Source: Bacillota bacterium
GTDB taxonomy: Bacteria; Bacillota; Clostridia; Lachnospirales; Lachnospiraceae
Reading direction: 5' to 3'
Assembly (NCBI GenBank): GCA_009177215.1
Contig: WFLY01000296.1
Span: forward strand, 12,647-18,076
DNA length: 5,430 bases
The first letter of the stretch is position 1; each line of letters starts with the position of its first letter. The notes under the pieces were generated by a model. It saw nothing but the letters and a program-made list of their open reading frames with translations, searched no databases and was not told where the DNA came from. Shown in pieces: positions 1 through 5,359 of the stretch. The translations under genes and the position numbers were made by a program.

Positions 1-299
1 AGGTGGCTTCTCAGACCATGAATTCTCTTGCCGCTACCAATGAGGTCTGTACCCTTCCGGTTTACCGCCCGCTGATTGGATTTGATAAGCAGGAGATTGT
101 GGAAGTATCTGAAAAAATCGGCACTTATGAGACTTCCATACTGCCCTTTGAGGACTGCTGTACTATTTTTGTGGCAAAGCACCCTGTTACCAAGCCCAAC
201 ATAAATGTTATCCGCCGCCATGAACATAATCTGGATGAAAAAATTGAAGAGCTGGTTGAAACTGCATTACAGACAGAAGAGATTATTGTGGTAGAATAG
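1..299 (+). CDS. thiI: tRNA sulfurtransferase ThiI, C-terminal part (5' end outside window)
   Basis: This is the last 99 codons of ThiI, which adenylates U8 of tRNA and replaces its oxygen with sulfur to give 4-thiouridine, using sulfur from a cysteine desulfurase. The frame is open to the left edge (first full codon at 3), and GTG at 3 is an internal valine, not a start. The segment matches the end of the PP-loop pyrophosphatase domain: an ASQTMNSLAATN stretch, then RPLIGFDKQEIV, then IGTYETSILPFEDCC and a VAKHP motif. The Cys-Cys pair (fragment residues 52-53) probably holds the catalytic cysteine equivalent to Cys344 of E. coli. The protein ends about 45 residues later, so there is no C-terminal rhodanese domain. 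This is the usual Firmicute short form, which in Bacillus works with a dedicated desulfurase. It is followed directly by a terminator and converges on the HPr-like gene. Family assignment is confident; the upstream domains cannot be seen. Confidence 0.95.
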   Translation, partial: VASQTMNSLAATNEVCTLPVYRPLIGFDKQEIVEVSEKIGTYETSILPFEDCCTIFVAKHPVTKPNINVIRRHEHNLDEKIEELVETALQTEEIIVVE

Positions 300-306
300 A
301 GAAATG

Positions 307-350
307 AAAAAGGATGTCTTTGGTCAGATTTCCCTTAGACATCCTTTTTT
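307..350. terminator. Bidirectional intrinsic terminator between thiI and the HPr-like gene
   Basis: GGATGTCT (312-319) pairs perfectly with AGACATCC (337-344). The stem is flanked by an A-run (307-311) and a T-run (345-350), which extend it to 13 bp around a 17-base loop. It starts 8 bases after the thiI stop and also lies downstream of the leftward HPr-like gene, so it can end both transcripts: six U residues read rightward, five read leftward. Confidence 0.93.
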
Positions 351-401
351 AAAGTAATGGCTTAAATTAAGCCGCTCTTATGTTTTTTGCTGGTCGGAAG
401 C

Positions 402-632
402 CTATACAGTGTAAGGCTTTAACACATTTAAAACTTCTTCGGCACCATCTTCCGTGTGGATGTTCAAGTCGATAGGCTTGGATAAATCCAGACTGAAAAT
501 ACCCATAATAGATTTTGCATCAATAACGTATCTTCCGGATACAAGATCAAAATCATAATCAAATTTAGTAATGTCATTAACAAAAGATTTTACTTTGTCA
601 ATGGAATTTAAAGAAATTTGAACTGTCTTCAT
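402..632 (-). CDS. HPr-like protein lacking the active-site histidine (Crh-like arrangement)
   Basis: This 76-residue protein has the length and pattern of an HPr domain, the small phosphocarrier of the sugar phosphotransferase system. It can be laid gap-free over Bacillus HPr: LNSIDKVKSF covers the GIHARPA region, TKFDYD matches SKYDAD, and AKSIMGIFSLDL matches LKSIMGVMSLGI. Ser41 falls exactly on regulatory Ser46, but Ser10 falls on catalytic His15 and Asp12 on Arg17. It therefore should not carry phosphate from Enzyme I to sugar permeases. This pattern (serine kept, histidine lost) recalls Crh, the HPr paralogue that acts with CcpA in catabolite control, but a regulatory role here is inference. 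The start is the ATG at 632-630, set by AAGGAGG (647-641) eight bases upstream; an upstream in-frame ATG at 713 would lie outside the visible promoter. It is monocistronic, with its own promoter (673-701) and the terminator at 307-350. Confidence 0.85.
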   Translation of the reverse strand: MKTVQISLNSIDKVKSFVNDITKFDYDFDLVSGRYVIDAKSIMGIFSLDLSKPIDLNIHTEDGAEEVLNVLKPYTV

Positions 633-672
633 GGTAATTACCTCCTTAATGTTTGTCATACCTTCTGAATCC

Positions 673-701
673 ATATTAATTGCTGGAAATGCAAAAGTCA
701 A
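673..701 (-). promoter_or_regulatory. Sigma-A-type promoter of the HPr-like gene
   Basis: On the minus strand a -35 box TTGACT (701-696) is followed, after exactly 17 bases, by a -10 box TAATAT (678-673). The predicted transcript starts near 666 and has a ~33-base leader with an AAGGAGG ribosome site at 647-641. The boxes are good and the spacing ideal. It lies in the 113-base gap shared with the divergent mtaB. For mtaB only a poor candidate is visible (TTGTCA at 653-658, 17 bases, TTAATT at 676-681), which would overlap this promoter. Confidence 0.72.
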
Positions 702-745
702 GGAGAAAAACAATCAAAAAATATCGAAGAAAAGAAGAGAATCCT

Positions 746-2377
746 ATGAAAAGTGTAGCACTTCATAATTTAGGCTGTAAAGTGAACTCCTATGAATTGG
801 ACGTTATGCAACAAATGCTGGAGGAAAAGGGATATCAAATTGTGTCATTTGATGAAATAGCGGACATATATATCGTTAATACCTGCACGGTTACAAATAT
901 TGCGGATCGCAAGAGCAGGCAGATGCTGCATCGGGCAAAGCAGAAAAATCCCGATGCAATTGTGGTGGCAGTGGGCTGTTATGTACAGACAGGGAAAGAG
1001 AATGTGGAGCTTGACGAAAGTATCGACCTTGCCATTGGAAATAACCGAAAAAGAGATTTGGCGGTTATTTTGGAGGAATTTCTTGCAAAGCGAGAGAGAG
1101 AGGAAAATCAACAAAATCAAGACAACGAATCCTCCGGTTTGGGCGAATTGCGGTATCAGGACAATGCATTACAGAAGGGCGCGTTAAATGAGGAGGCGCT
1201 GCGCCGCAAAGACAAGACATTAAACGACACTACTGTCATAGATATTAACAATACTAATGAGTATGAGGAGATGACCTTAAAGCAGACTGCAGAGCACACC
1301 CGCGCCTATATCAAAATTCAGGACGGCTGCAACCAGTTTTGTACCTATTGCGCCATTCCGCTTGCCAGAGGACGTGTGAGGAGCCGCAGGGCGGAGGATA
1401 TTCTGAAAGAGATTGAAGGAATGGTAGAAGCGGGATATAAAGAGATTGTTTTAACGGGCATTCACATCAGCTCCTATGGCATTGATTTTGACGGGGAAAA
1501 ATGGAAGAGAGGAGAATGCGAGGAGGTATATCGAGGTTCGGAGAGGCGGGATTATTCCGGCAGAGGTAAGCTTGTTGATTTAATAGAAAAAATACATGAG
1601 ATACAGGGACTTAAGCGAATCAGACTGGGTTCTTTGGAGCCACGGATCATAACGGAGGAGGCGGCGAGGAGACTTGCGGTGCTGCATAAGGTTTGCCCTC
1701 ATTTTCATCTTTCTCTTCAAAGCGGCTGCGATGCCACCCTAAAGAGGATGAACCGGCATTACACCACCGAGGAATATTTTCGCAGCGTAAAGCTTTTACG
1801 GGAAGCGTTTGACTATCCGGCAATTACCACCGATGTGATTGTGGGATTTCCCGGGGAGACGGAGGAAGAATTTAGACAGACAAAGGAATTTCTTCAAAAG
1901 GCGGGCTTTTACGAGATGCACATTTTTAAATATTCCAAGCGTGCCAATACTCCTGCGGCTGTTATGAAGGGGCAGGTGTCAGAACAGATTAAGAATGAAA
2001 GAAGCAATGAACTATTGGCGTTGGAAAAGGAACAGTCCATGCAATTTCGCCGCCGTTATATCGGACAAGTAGTTGAGGTTTTGCTGGAGGAGAGGAAGGA
2101 GATTGAAGGGAAAAGCTTTCTTTTAGGGTATACTAAGGATTATGTAAGGCTTGCGCTGCCTATGGATGAGGTAGAGACAAGAAGGGAAGGTTTGACAGAG
2201 GAAATAGCAGATAAGATAGATTCTGCCAAAGGAGCCTTGCCGGAGGAAAGTATGATTGAGGAAAATATGGCTGCGGCAGATTTGCCGGAAAAAGCCGGGT
2301 TAAGTGCCAACATGCTGGTGAAGGTAATGGTGCGGAAATTCCTGACGGAAGAGATTTTGCTGGGTGAGCTGCAGTAA
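746..2377 (+). CDS. mtaB: tRNA (N6-L-threonylcarbamoyladenosine(37)-C2)-methylthiotransferase MtaB
   Basis: This 543-residue radical-SAM enzyme adds a methylthio group to t6A at position 37 of tRNAs that read ANN codons, giving ms2t6A. The N-terminal MTTase domain carries the three cysteines for the auxiliary 4Fe-4S cluster: C11 (NLGCKVNSYE), C47 (VNTCTVTNIADRKSRQ) and C78 (VGCY). The SAM-binding cluster motif is C195-x3-C199-x2-C202 (DGCNQFCTYCAIP). LTGIHISSYG, LQSGCDATLKRMNR and DVIVGFPGETEEEF are MtaB hallmarks. A TRAM-like tRNA-binding end follows from about residue 435. Relatives such as Bacillus YqeV are about 450 residues long; the surplus sits in insertions near residues 115-180, 248-275 and 473-522, the first and third rich in Glu, Asn, Lys and Asp. 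The ATG at 746 is chosen because MTTase homology begins there, although the ribosome site (GAAGAGA) is weak. A TTG at 680 would add 22 basic residues and overlap the divergent promoter. No clear terminator follows. Confidence 0.95.
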   Translation: MKSVALHNLGCKVNSYELDVMQQMLEEKGYQIVSFDEIADIYIVNTCTVTNIADRKSRQMLHRAKQKNPDAIVVAVGCYVQTGKENVELDESIDLAIGNNRKRDLAVILEEFLAKREREENQQNQDNESSGLGELRYQDNALQKGALNEEALRRKDKTLNDTTVIDINNTNEYEEMTLKQTAEHTRAYIKIQDGCNQFCTYCAIPLARGRVRSRRAEDILKEIEGMVEAGYKEIVLTGIHISSYGIDFDGEKWKRGECEEVYRGSERRDYSGRGKLVDLIEKIHEIQGLKRIRLGSLEPRIITEEAARRLAVLHKVCPHFHLSLQSGCDATLKRMNRHYTTEEYFRSVKLLREAFDYPAITTDVIVGFPGETEEEFRQTKEFLQKAGFYEMHIFKYSKRANTPAAVMKGQVSEQIKNERSNELLALEKEQSMQFRRRYIGQVVEVLLEERKEIEGKSFLLGYTKDYVRLALPMDEVETRREGLTEEIADKIDSAKGALPEESMIEENMAAADLPEKAGLSANMLVKVMVRKFLTEEILLGELQ

Positions 2378-2448
2378 CAGTAATCATTGTACGGACACCT
2401 AAATAATGGACGGAGGGTAAGATTGGTAAAGGTTGATTGCAAAGTTGC

Positions 2449-2501
2449 CCTGTCCGGAGGACTTAAAAGCAAATAGTCAAGTTTATGTTGTTCCGGACAG
2501 G
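2449..2501. repeat. Perfect 10-bp inverted repeat, possible RNA hairpin, downstream of mtaB
   Basis: CCTGTCCGGA (2449-2458) and TCCGGACAGG (2492-2501) are exact reverse complements separated by 33 bases. The region lies between convergent mtaB and the 52-codon gene. Neither strand has a T-run after the stem, so it is not a standard intrinsic terminator. It could be a 3' mRNA structure, a small RNA stem or the remnant of a mobile element. The inverted repeat is directly visible; its function is unknown. Confidence 0.5.
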
Positions 2502-2510
2502 ATGAAACCG

Positions 2511-2669
2511 TTATTTTTCTCCGCCGGGCCCGTCCTTTCTGGGAACCTCGTCGGGAATAATATCTTTGGGCAAATCAGTCTGAGGAATATTGCCGTCATC
2601 ATAGACATTAGAAGAGTCCATGGTCTTGTCGGAAGTAGAGTTTTTCTGTTTGTCTGCGTTATAGTTCAT
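2511..2669 (-). CDS. Small acidic, disordered hypothetical protein (52 aa)
   Basis: This is a 52-residue reading frame of unknown function. The start is the ATG at 2669-2667, preceded by an AAGGAAGGT ribosome-site-like stretch (about 2684-2676) with six to seven bases of spacing. The same frame is open further upstream, but that part looks like non-coding translation. The N-terminal half is rich in Asn, Asp, Ser, Lys and Thr; the C-terminal half is rich in Pro and Asp (QTDLPKDIIPDEVPRKDGPGG). There are 11 acidic against 7 basic residues, no cysteine, no signal peptide and no membrane segment, so it should be soluble and unstructured. I have the impression that short proteins with a similar RKDGPGG tail occur in related Clostridia, but I cannot verify this. 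It is transcribed towards mtaB, and no convincing promoter or terminator is visible. That it is a real gene is likely but not certain. Confidence 0.55.
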   Translation of the reverse strand: MNYNADKQKNSTSDKTMDSSNVYDDGNIPQTDLPKDIIPDEVPRKDGPGGEK

Positions 2670-2727
2670 ATTACACCTTCCTTTCACGGTTAGCGTGTAC
2701 AGGAGGGGGGGAAAATATTCATAATGA

Positions 2728-2752
2728 TTACAGAAACAGTTTTTTCTGTGTA
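2728..2752. repeat. Inverted repeat upstream of the 52-codon gene
   Basis: ACAGAAA (2730-2736) and TTTCTGT (2743-2749) are reverse complements around a 6-base centre. The pairing can be extended by TTA/TAA if one base (2750) is bulged. It lies about 60 bases upstream of the start of the small leftward gene, where an operator or leader hairpin would sit. No -35/-10 pair fits well around it, so its role is open. Confidence 0.3.
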
Positions 2753-2833
2753 ATGTCCTGACAAGCACTCTGGCGCAGAGGAAAATACAAAAAATCAATG
2801 GCATGATTACATTACAACATACGGTAGAAAAAA

Positions 2834-2862
2834 ATTTTCCTTTATGATATATTAAGGAAAAT
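2834..2862. promoter_or_regulatory. 9-bp inverted repeat overlapping a putative -10 box of the Nudix-HAD transcript
   Basis: ATTTTCCTT (2834-2842) and AAGGAAAAT (2854-2862) are perfect reverse complements around an 11-base AT-rich spacer. The spacer contains TATGAT (2843-2848), a plausible -10 box about 50 bases before the Nudix start. No matching -35 box is clear. A dyad centred on a -10 box is a common arrangement for a repressor operator, but a leader hairpin is equally possible if transcription begins upstream. Confidence 0.4.
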
Positions 2863-2895
2863 GGAAATAAGGGATATTGCGATAGGAGTTGGAGA

Positions 2896-3333
2896 ATGGC
2901 AGTTTATTTTTATGAAAAAGTAAATGACGATTTATTGAAATTTGCTGTTATAATAGCAAAATATAACGGGAAGTATGTTTTCTGTAAGCATAGGGATCGT
3001 GAGACATTGGAAATTCCGGGCGGACATCGTGAGAAGGGTGAAACCATAGAAGAAGCTGCCCGCAGGGAATTGCAGGAGGAGACAGGCGCCATTAACTTTG
3101 ATGTTAAGCCTGTCTGTGTGTATTCTGTGGTGGAAAAAGATAATTTTGAAGGCGCGGAGTCGTTCGGTATGCTCTATTATGCAGAAATAGAATCTCTCGA
3201 TTCGGAATTACATAGTGAAATTGAAAAAATTGTGGTTATGGATAAATTCCCTGATAATTGGACATATCCAAGGATACAGCCAAAGCTTATGCAGGAGGCT
3301 GAAAGGAGAGGATTTATTTCATACGGGAGATAA
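2896..3333 (+). CDS. Nudix family hydrolase
   Basis: This 145-residue, single-domain Nudix protein would hydrolyse a nucleoside diphosphate linked to another group, releasing a phosphate-containing product in the cytosol. The Nudix box is complete and canonical: G43-x5-E49-x7-R57-E58-L-Q-E61-E62-T-G64-A65, with the metal-binding glutamates in place. It is preceded by the usual strand and loop HRDRETLEIPGG. There is little beyond the core fold, and the C-terminus is basic (EAERRGFISYGR). The sequence does not fix the substrate; the closest general resemblance I recall is to YtkD-like 8-oxo-dGTP hydrolases, but this is weak. The ATG at 2896 has AGGAG (2884-2888) seven bases upstream. The HAD phosphatase gene follows after 18 bases, so the two are probably co-transcribed, possibly from a promoter near 2843. 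Confidence 0.92.
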   Translation: MAVYFYEKVNDDLLKFAVIIAKYNGKYVFCKHRDRETLEIPGGHREKGETIEEAARRELQEETGAINFDVKPVCVYSVVEKDNFEGAESFGMLYYAEIESLDSELHSEIEKIVVMDKFPDNWTYPRIQPKLMQEAERRGFISYGR

Positions 3334-3351
3334 TAACCAAAGGAGAATATT

Positions 3352-4137
3352 TTGAAAATCATATTTTTTGATATAGACGGAACATTAATTGATGAGCAAC
3401 TGCAAATGCTGGACAGCACAAAGGAAGCGATTGTAAGAGCGAGGAAAAACGGTCATATCTGTATGATAAATACGGGTAGGACGGATAAGCTTGTGAGAGG
3501 ACATATTTCGGATTTGGTAGAGTTTGACGGCTATTTGATGGGCTGCGGCACTATGATAACCTATCATAATCAAGTGCTGCTCCATAAGACCTTTGATGAG
3601 GGGCAAGCAAGATATATAATCGAAGGACTGCGAAAATATAAGATAGACGCAGTGCTAGAGGGAAGCGAAAACAATTTCCATGACGATTTCAAAAGGATGA
3701 ACACAAAAACCTTCCATGATTTTGTGGTGCGTTTTGCCGAATGTGACTATGGCAGCTTTGAGGAGGCAGTTGGGCATTTCGATAAGTTTTATGCTTATGT
3801 GGAAGAAAAAAATACCATGGATGCATTTCGGAGAGACTATGAGGACATGCTGGATTTCATCGACAGAGAAAAAGGGTTTTACGAAATAGTGCCAAAGGGC
3901 TATTCCAAGGCAAGCGGTATGCGGTATCTTGCGGATTACCTGCATCTTTCCATGGAGGATACTGTGGCAATCGGTGACAGCGGCAATGATATACCCATGC
4001 TTGAGGCAGCGCATGTATCCATTGCCATGGGCAATGCCACCAAAAGAGTGCTTGATTTGGCGGACTATATTACCACAGATGTGAAGCAGGAAGGTATTTG
4101 GAATGCTTTAAAGTGGCTGGGGGTACTTGAATTTTAA
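3352..4137 (+). CDS. Cof-type HAD-IIB family hydrolase (phosphatase)
   Basis: This 261-residue protein has all four HAD phosphatase motifs. Motif I is FFDIDGTL, with nucleophile Asp7 and acid/base Asp9. Motif II is the threonine of INTGR (Thr41). Motif III is Lys186 in YSKASGM. Motif IV is GDSGNDIPML, with metal-binding Asp209 and Asp213. Motifs II and III are separated by a long alpha/beta cap (about residues 80-185), and the tail AMGNATKRVLDLADYITTD is typical of the Cof/YidA-like IIB group. These proteins remove phosphate from sugar phosphates, nucleotides or cofactor precursors; the substrate cannot be told. The start is TTG at 3352: AGGAG (3341-3345) lies six bases upstream and motif I begins within five residues, leaving no room for a later start. 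It is 18 bases behind the Nudix gene and likely in the same transcript. The next gene is 81 bases away. Confidence 0.93.
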   Translation: MKIIFFDIDGTLIDEQLQMLDSTKEAIVRARKNGHICMINTGRTDKLVRGHISDLVEFDGYLMGCGTMITYHNQVLLHKTFDEGQARYIIEGLRKYKIDAVLEGSENNFHDDFKRMNTKTFHDFVVRFAECDYGSFEEAVGHFDKFYAYVEEKNTMDAFRRDYEDMLDFIDREKGFYEIVPKGYSKASGMRYLADYLHLSMEDTVAIGDSGNDIPMLEAAHVSIAMGNATKRVLDLADYITTDVKQEGIWNALKWLGVLEF

Positions 4138-4155
4138 TAATAAATGAGTTAAGAT
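4127..4155 (+). promoter_or_regulatory. Candidate promoter for the ireB-ruvX-DUF1292 cluster
   Basis: TTGAAT (4127-4132) and TAAGAT (4150-4155) are separated by 17 bases; each matches four of six consensus positions. The -35 box overlaps the end of the HAD gene. Predicted transcription would start near 4162 and leave a ~57-base leader. That leader contains a short hairpin, AGTGGA (4182-4187) against TCCGCT (4192-4197, one G-U pair), just before the ireB ribosome site. Read-through from the HAD gene is an equally possible source of transcription. Confidence 0.35.
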
Positions 4156-4218
4156 AATAGATAGTAGAATCATAGGATAAGAGTGGAGCTTTCCGCTACG
4201 GAGAAATGAGAGGGATTT

Positions 4219-4482
4219 ATGCAGGACTTAGGAAATACGCAATACTTCAAGGTAGAATCAGAACCTGAAACCGGAGTGAGGGTGGTTTTATCCACTGTGT
4301 ATGAAGCGCTGACAGAAAAAGGGTATAATCCCGTCAATCAGATTGTAGGATATATTATGAGCGGTGACCCTACCTATATCACCAGCCATAAGAGTGCCAG
4401 AAGCCTGATTATGAAGGTAGAACGTGATGAATTGGTGGAGGAGCTGTTGACGGAGTATATCCGCAATAATCGTTGGCAATAG
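4219..4482 (+). CDS. ireB: IreB family regulatory phosphoprotein (UPF0297/DUF965)
   Basis: This 87-residue protein covers the whole IreB/YrzL family. In Enterococcus faecalis IreB is phosphorylated on N-terminal threonines by the PASTA-domain Ser/Thr kinase IreK and acts in control of cephalosporin tolerance at the cell envelope. The family core is clear here: [35 protein letters not shown], then [13 protein letters not shown] and a closing YIRNNRW. The N-terminus is [10 protein letters not shown]: Thr7 corresponds in position to one reported phosphorylation site, whereas position 4 is Leu, so only one phospho-acceptor appears kept. No kinase or phosphatase gene is in the window. The ATG at 4219 has a modest GAGAGGG ribosome site. 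It heads the ireB-ruvX-DUF1292 cluster, the same order as yrzL-yrrK-yrzB in Bacillus; there alaS lies upstream, here a HAD phosphatase gene does. Confidence 0.95.
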   Translation: MQDLGNTQYFKVESEPETGVRVVLSTVYEALTEKGYNPVNQIVGYIMSGDPTYITSHKSARSLIMKVERDELVEELLTEYIRNNRWQ

Positions 4483-4492
4483 GAGGAATCCA

Positions 4493-4942
4493 ATGAGAAT
4501 AATGGGTTTGGATTTTGGCTCCAAGACAGTAGGCGTTGCCGTGAGCGACAGCCTGCTTTTAACTGCGCAGGGAGTGGAGATTATCCGCCGCAAGGAGGAA
4601 AATAAGCTCCGTCGGTCGCTTGCAAGAATAGAAGAACTGATTGTAGAGTACGAGGTGGAAGAGATCGTTTTAGGTCTTCCCAAGAACATGAATGCCACAG
4701 AAGGCGTCCGTGTAGAATTGACGAAGGAATTTAAGGAAAAGCTGGAGAGGCGCACGGGGCTGCCTGTTGTGTTTTGGGACGAGCGTTTGTCTACCGTGGC
4801 GGCAGACAGGGCGATGATGGAAGCAGGAATTCGTAGAGAACACCGCAAGGAGCATGTGGACAGGATTGCGGCGACACTTATATTGCAGGGATATTTGGAC
4901 AGAAGAAATATGCAGGACAAACTGTCGGAGGAGACAGAATAG
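4493..4942 (+). CDS. ruvX: Holliday junction resolvase-like nuclease RuvX/YqgF
   Basis: This 149-residue protein has an RNase H-like fold and the usual family length. Family members are described as putative Holliday junction resolvases, and in E. coli YqgF is linked to 16S rRNA 5'-end maturation. The likely metal-binding acidic residues are all present: Asp7 in the opening [16 protein letters not shown], the Glu/Asp of [12 protein letters not shown] (residues 94-105) and Asp123 in [28 protein letters not shown] (59-71) is a second family signature. The ATG at 4493 is set by AGGAGG (4481-4486), which overlaps the ireB stop codon and leaves six bases of spacing. Only ten bases separate the genes, so translation is probably coupled. 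The last dozen residues are charged and variable. Identity is firm; the cellular job in this organism is inferred. Confidence 0.95.
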   Translation: MRIMGLDFGSKTVGVAVSDSLLLTAQGVEIIRRKEENKLRRSLARIEELIVEYEVEEIVLGLPKNMNATEGVRVELTKEFKEKLERRTGLPVVFWDERLSTVAADRAMMEAGIRREHRKEHVDRIAATLILQGYLDRRNMQDKLSEETE

Positions 4943-4984
4943 GCGTTAATGGGATTGCCGTATCGGAACGGCTATGGAGCAGAT

Positions 4985-5248
4985 ATGAGTAAATTAGAGA
5001 AGATTACCTTTAATCCGGAGGGAGAAGACCCGGTAGAATTTTTTGTGTTGGAGCAGACAAGAATCGGCGGCTACAATTATATTTTAGTGACTGATTTTGA
5101 GGAGGGCGACGGAGAAGCCTTGATTTTAAAGGATTTATCAAAGGATGGCGAGGAGGAAGGCGTCTTTGCCATTGTATCTGACGATGACGAGCTTGCCGCA
5201 GTTTCCGGCGTATTCACCGACATGCTTGACGATATAAGCTTGGTGTGA
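4985..5248 (+). CDS. DUF1292 domain-containing protein (YrzB family)
   Basis: This 87-residue acidic protein belongs to the DUF1292/UPF0473 family, which has no established function. It shows the typical pattern: ITFNPEGEDPVEFFVLEQT, a strand ending in NYILVTD, an acidic loop, EALILKDLS, and the ending DDDELAAVSGVFTDMLDD. The ATG at 4985 is preferred because family members begin just before the ITF strand and GGAG lies six bases upstream. An in-frame ATG at 4949 would add twelve residues (MGLPYRNGYGAD) unlike the family. Its only ribosome-site candidate (GGAGGAG, 4927-4933) is 15 bases away inside ruvX. A small hairpin, GCCGT (4957-4961) against ACGGC (4968-4972), sits just before the chosen ribosome site. 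This is the third gene of the ireB-ruvX cluster, and a terminator follows 41 bases after the stop. Confidence 0.88.
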   Translation: MSKLEKITFNPEGEDPVEFFVLEQTRIGGYNYILVTDFEEGDGEALILKDLSKDGEEEGVFAIVSDDDELAAVSGVFTDMLDDISLV

Positions 5249-5289
5249 GCGGCGAATATGAAAAAATGAGTTTGCGAAGCAAATCTCGC

Positions 5290-5309
5290 AAGCGGGCTTG
5301 CCCGCTTTT
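5290..5309 (+). terminator. Intrinsic terminator of the ireB-ruvX-DUF1292 cluster
   Basis: AAGCGGG (5290-5296) pairs with CCCGCTT (5301-5307) around a CTTG tetraloop, followed by a short T-run (5306-5309, then AT). The stem is GC-rich but the U-tract is only four long. Directly upstream TTTGC-GAA-GCAAA (5271-5283) forms another small hairpin, and TTGCGA (5272-5277) could instead pair with TCGCAA (5286-5291), sharing two bases with the terminator stem. Confidence 0.75.
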
Positions 5310-5359
5310 ATAAATGACAGTGGGAGCAGGAGGCTTCCTTGAATTGACCGGATTTCTTC

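Noticed and set aside
633..713. A 27-residue N-terminal extension of the HPr-like protein from the ATG at 713.
   Set aside because: It would begin upstream of the visible promoter, while AAGGAGG is ideally placed for the ATG at 632 and HPr homology starts there.
680..745. A 22-residue N-terminal extension of MtaB from TTG 680.
   Set aside because: MTTase homology begins at the ATG at 746, the extension is lysine/arginine-rich and unlike the family, and no ribosome site precedes 680.
2433..2693. A rightward 86-codon reading frame through the mtaB-Nudix gap.
   Set aside because: It runs across the inverted repeat and antisense to the 52-codon gene, has no ribosome site, and its translation has no recognisable pattern.
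2700..2711. A G-rich tract with seven consecutive Gs, considered as a phase-variation tract or a rightward ribosome site.
   Set aside because: The tract is short, lies in a leader and not inside a gene, and no rightward start codon follows at ribosome-site distance with a real reading frame.
4288..4920. A leftward 210-codon open frame opposite ireB and ruvX.
   Set aside because: It is the complement of two well-identified genes; its Ser/Leu-rich, low-information translation is typical of an antisense shadow.
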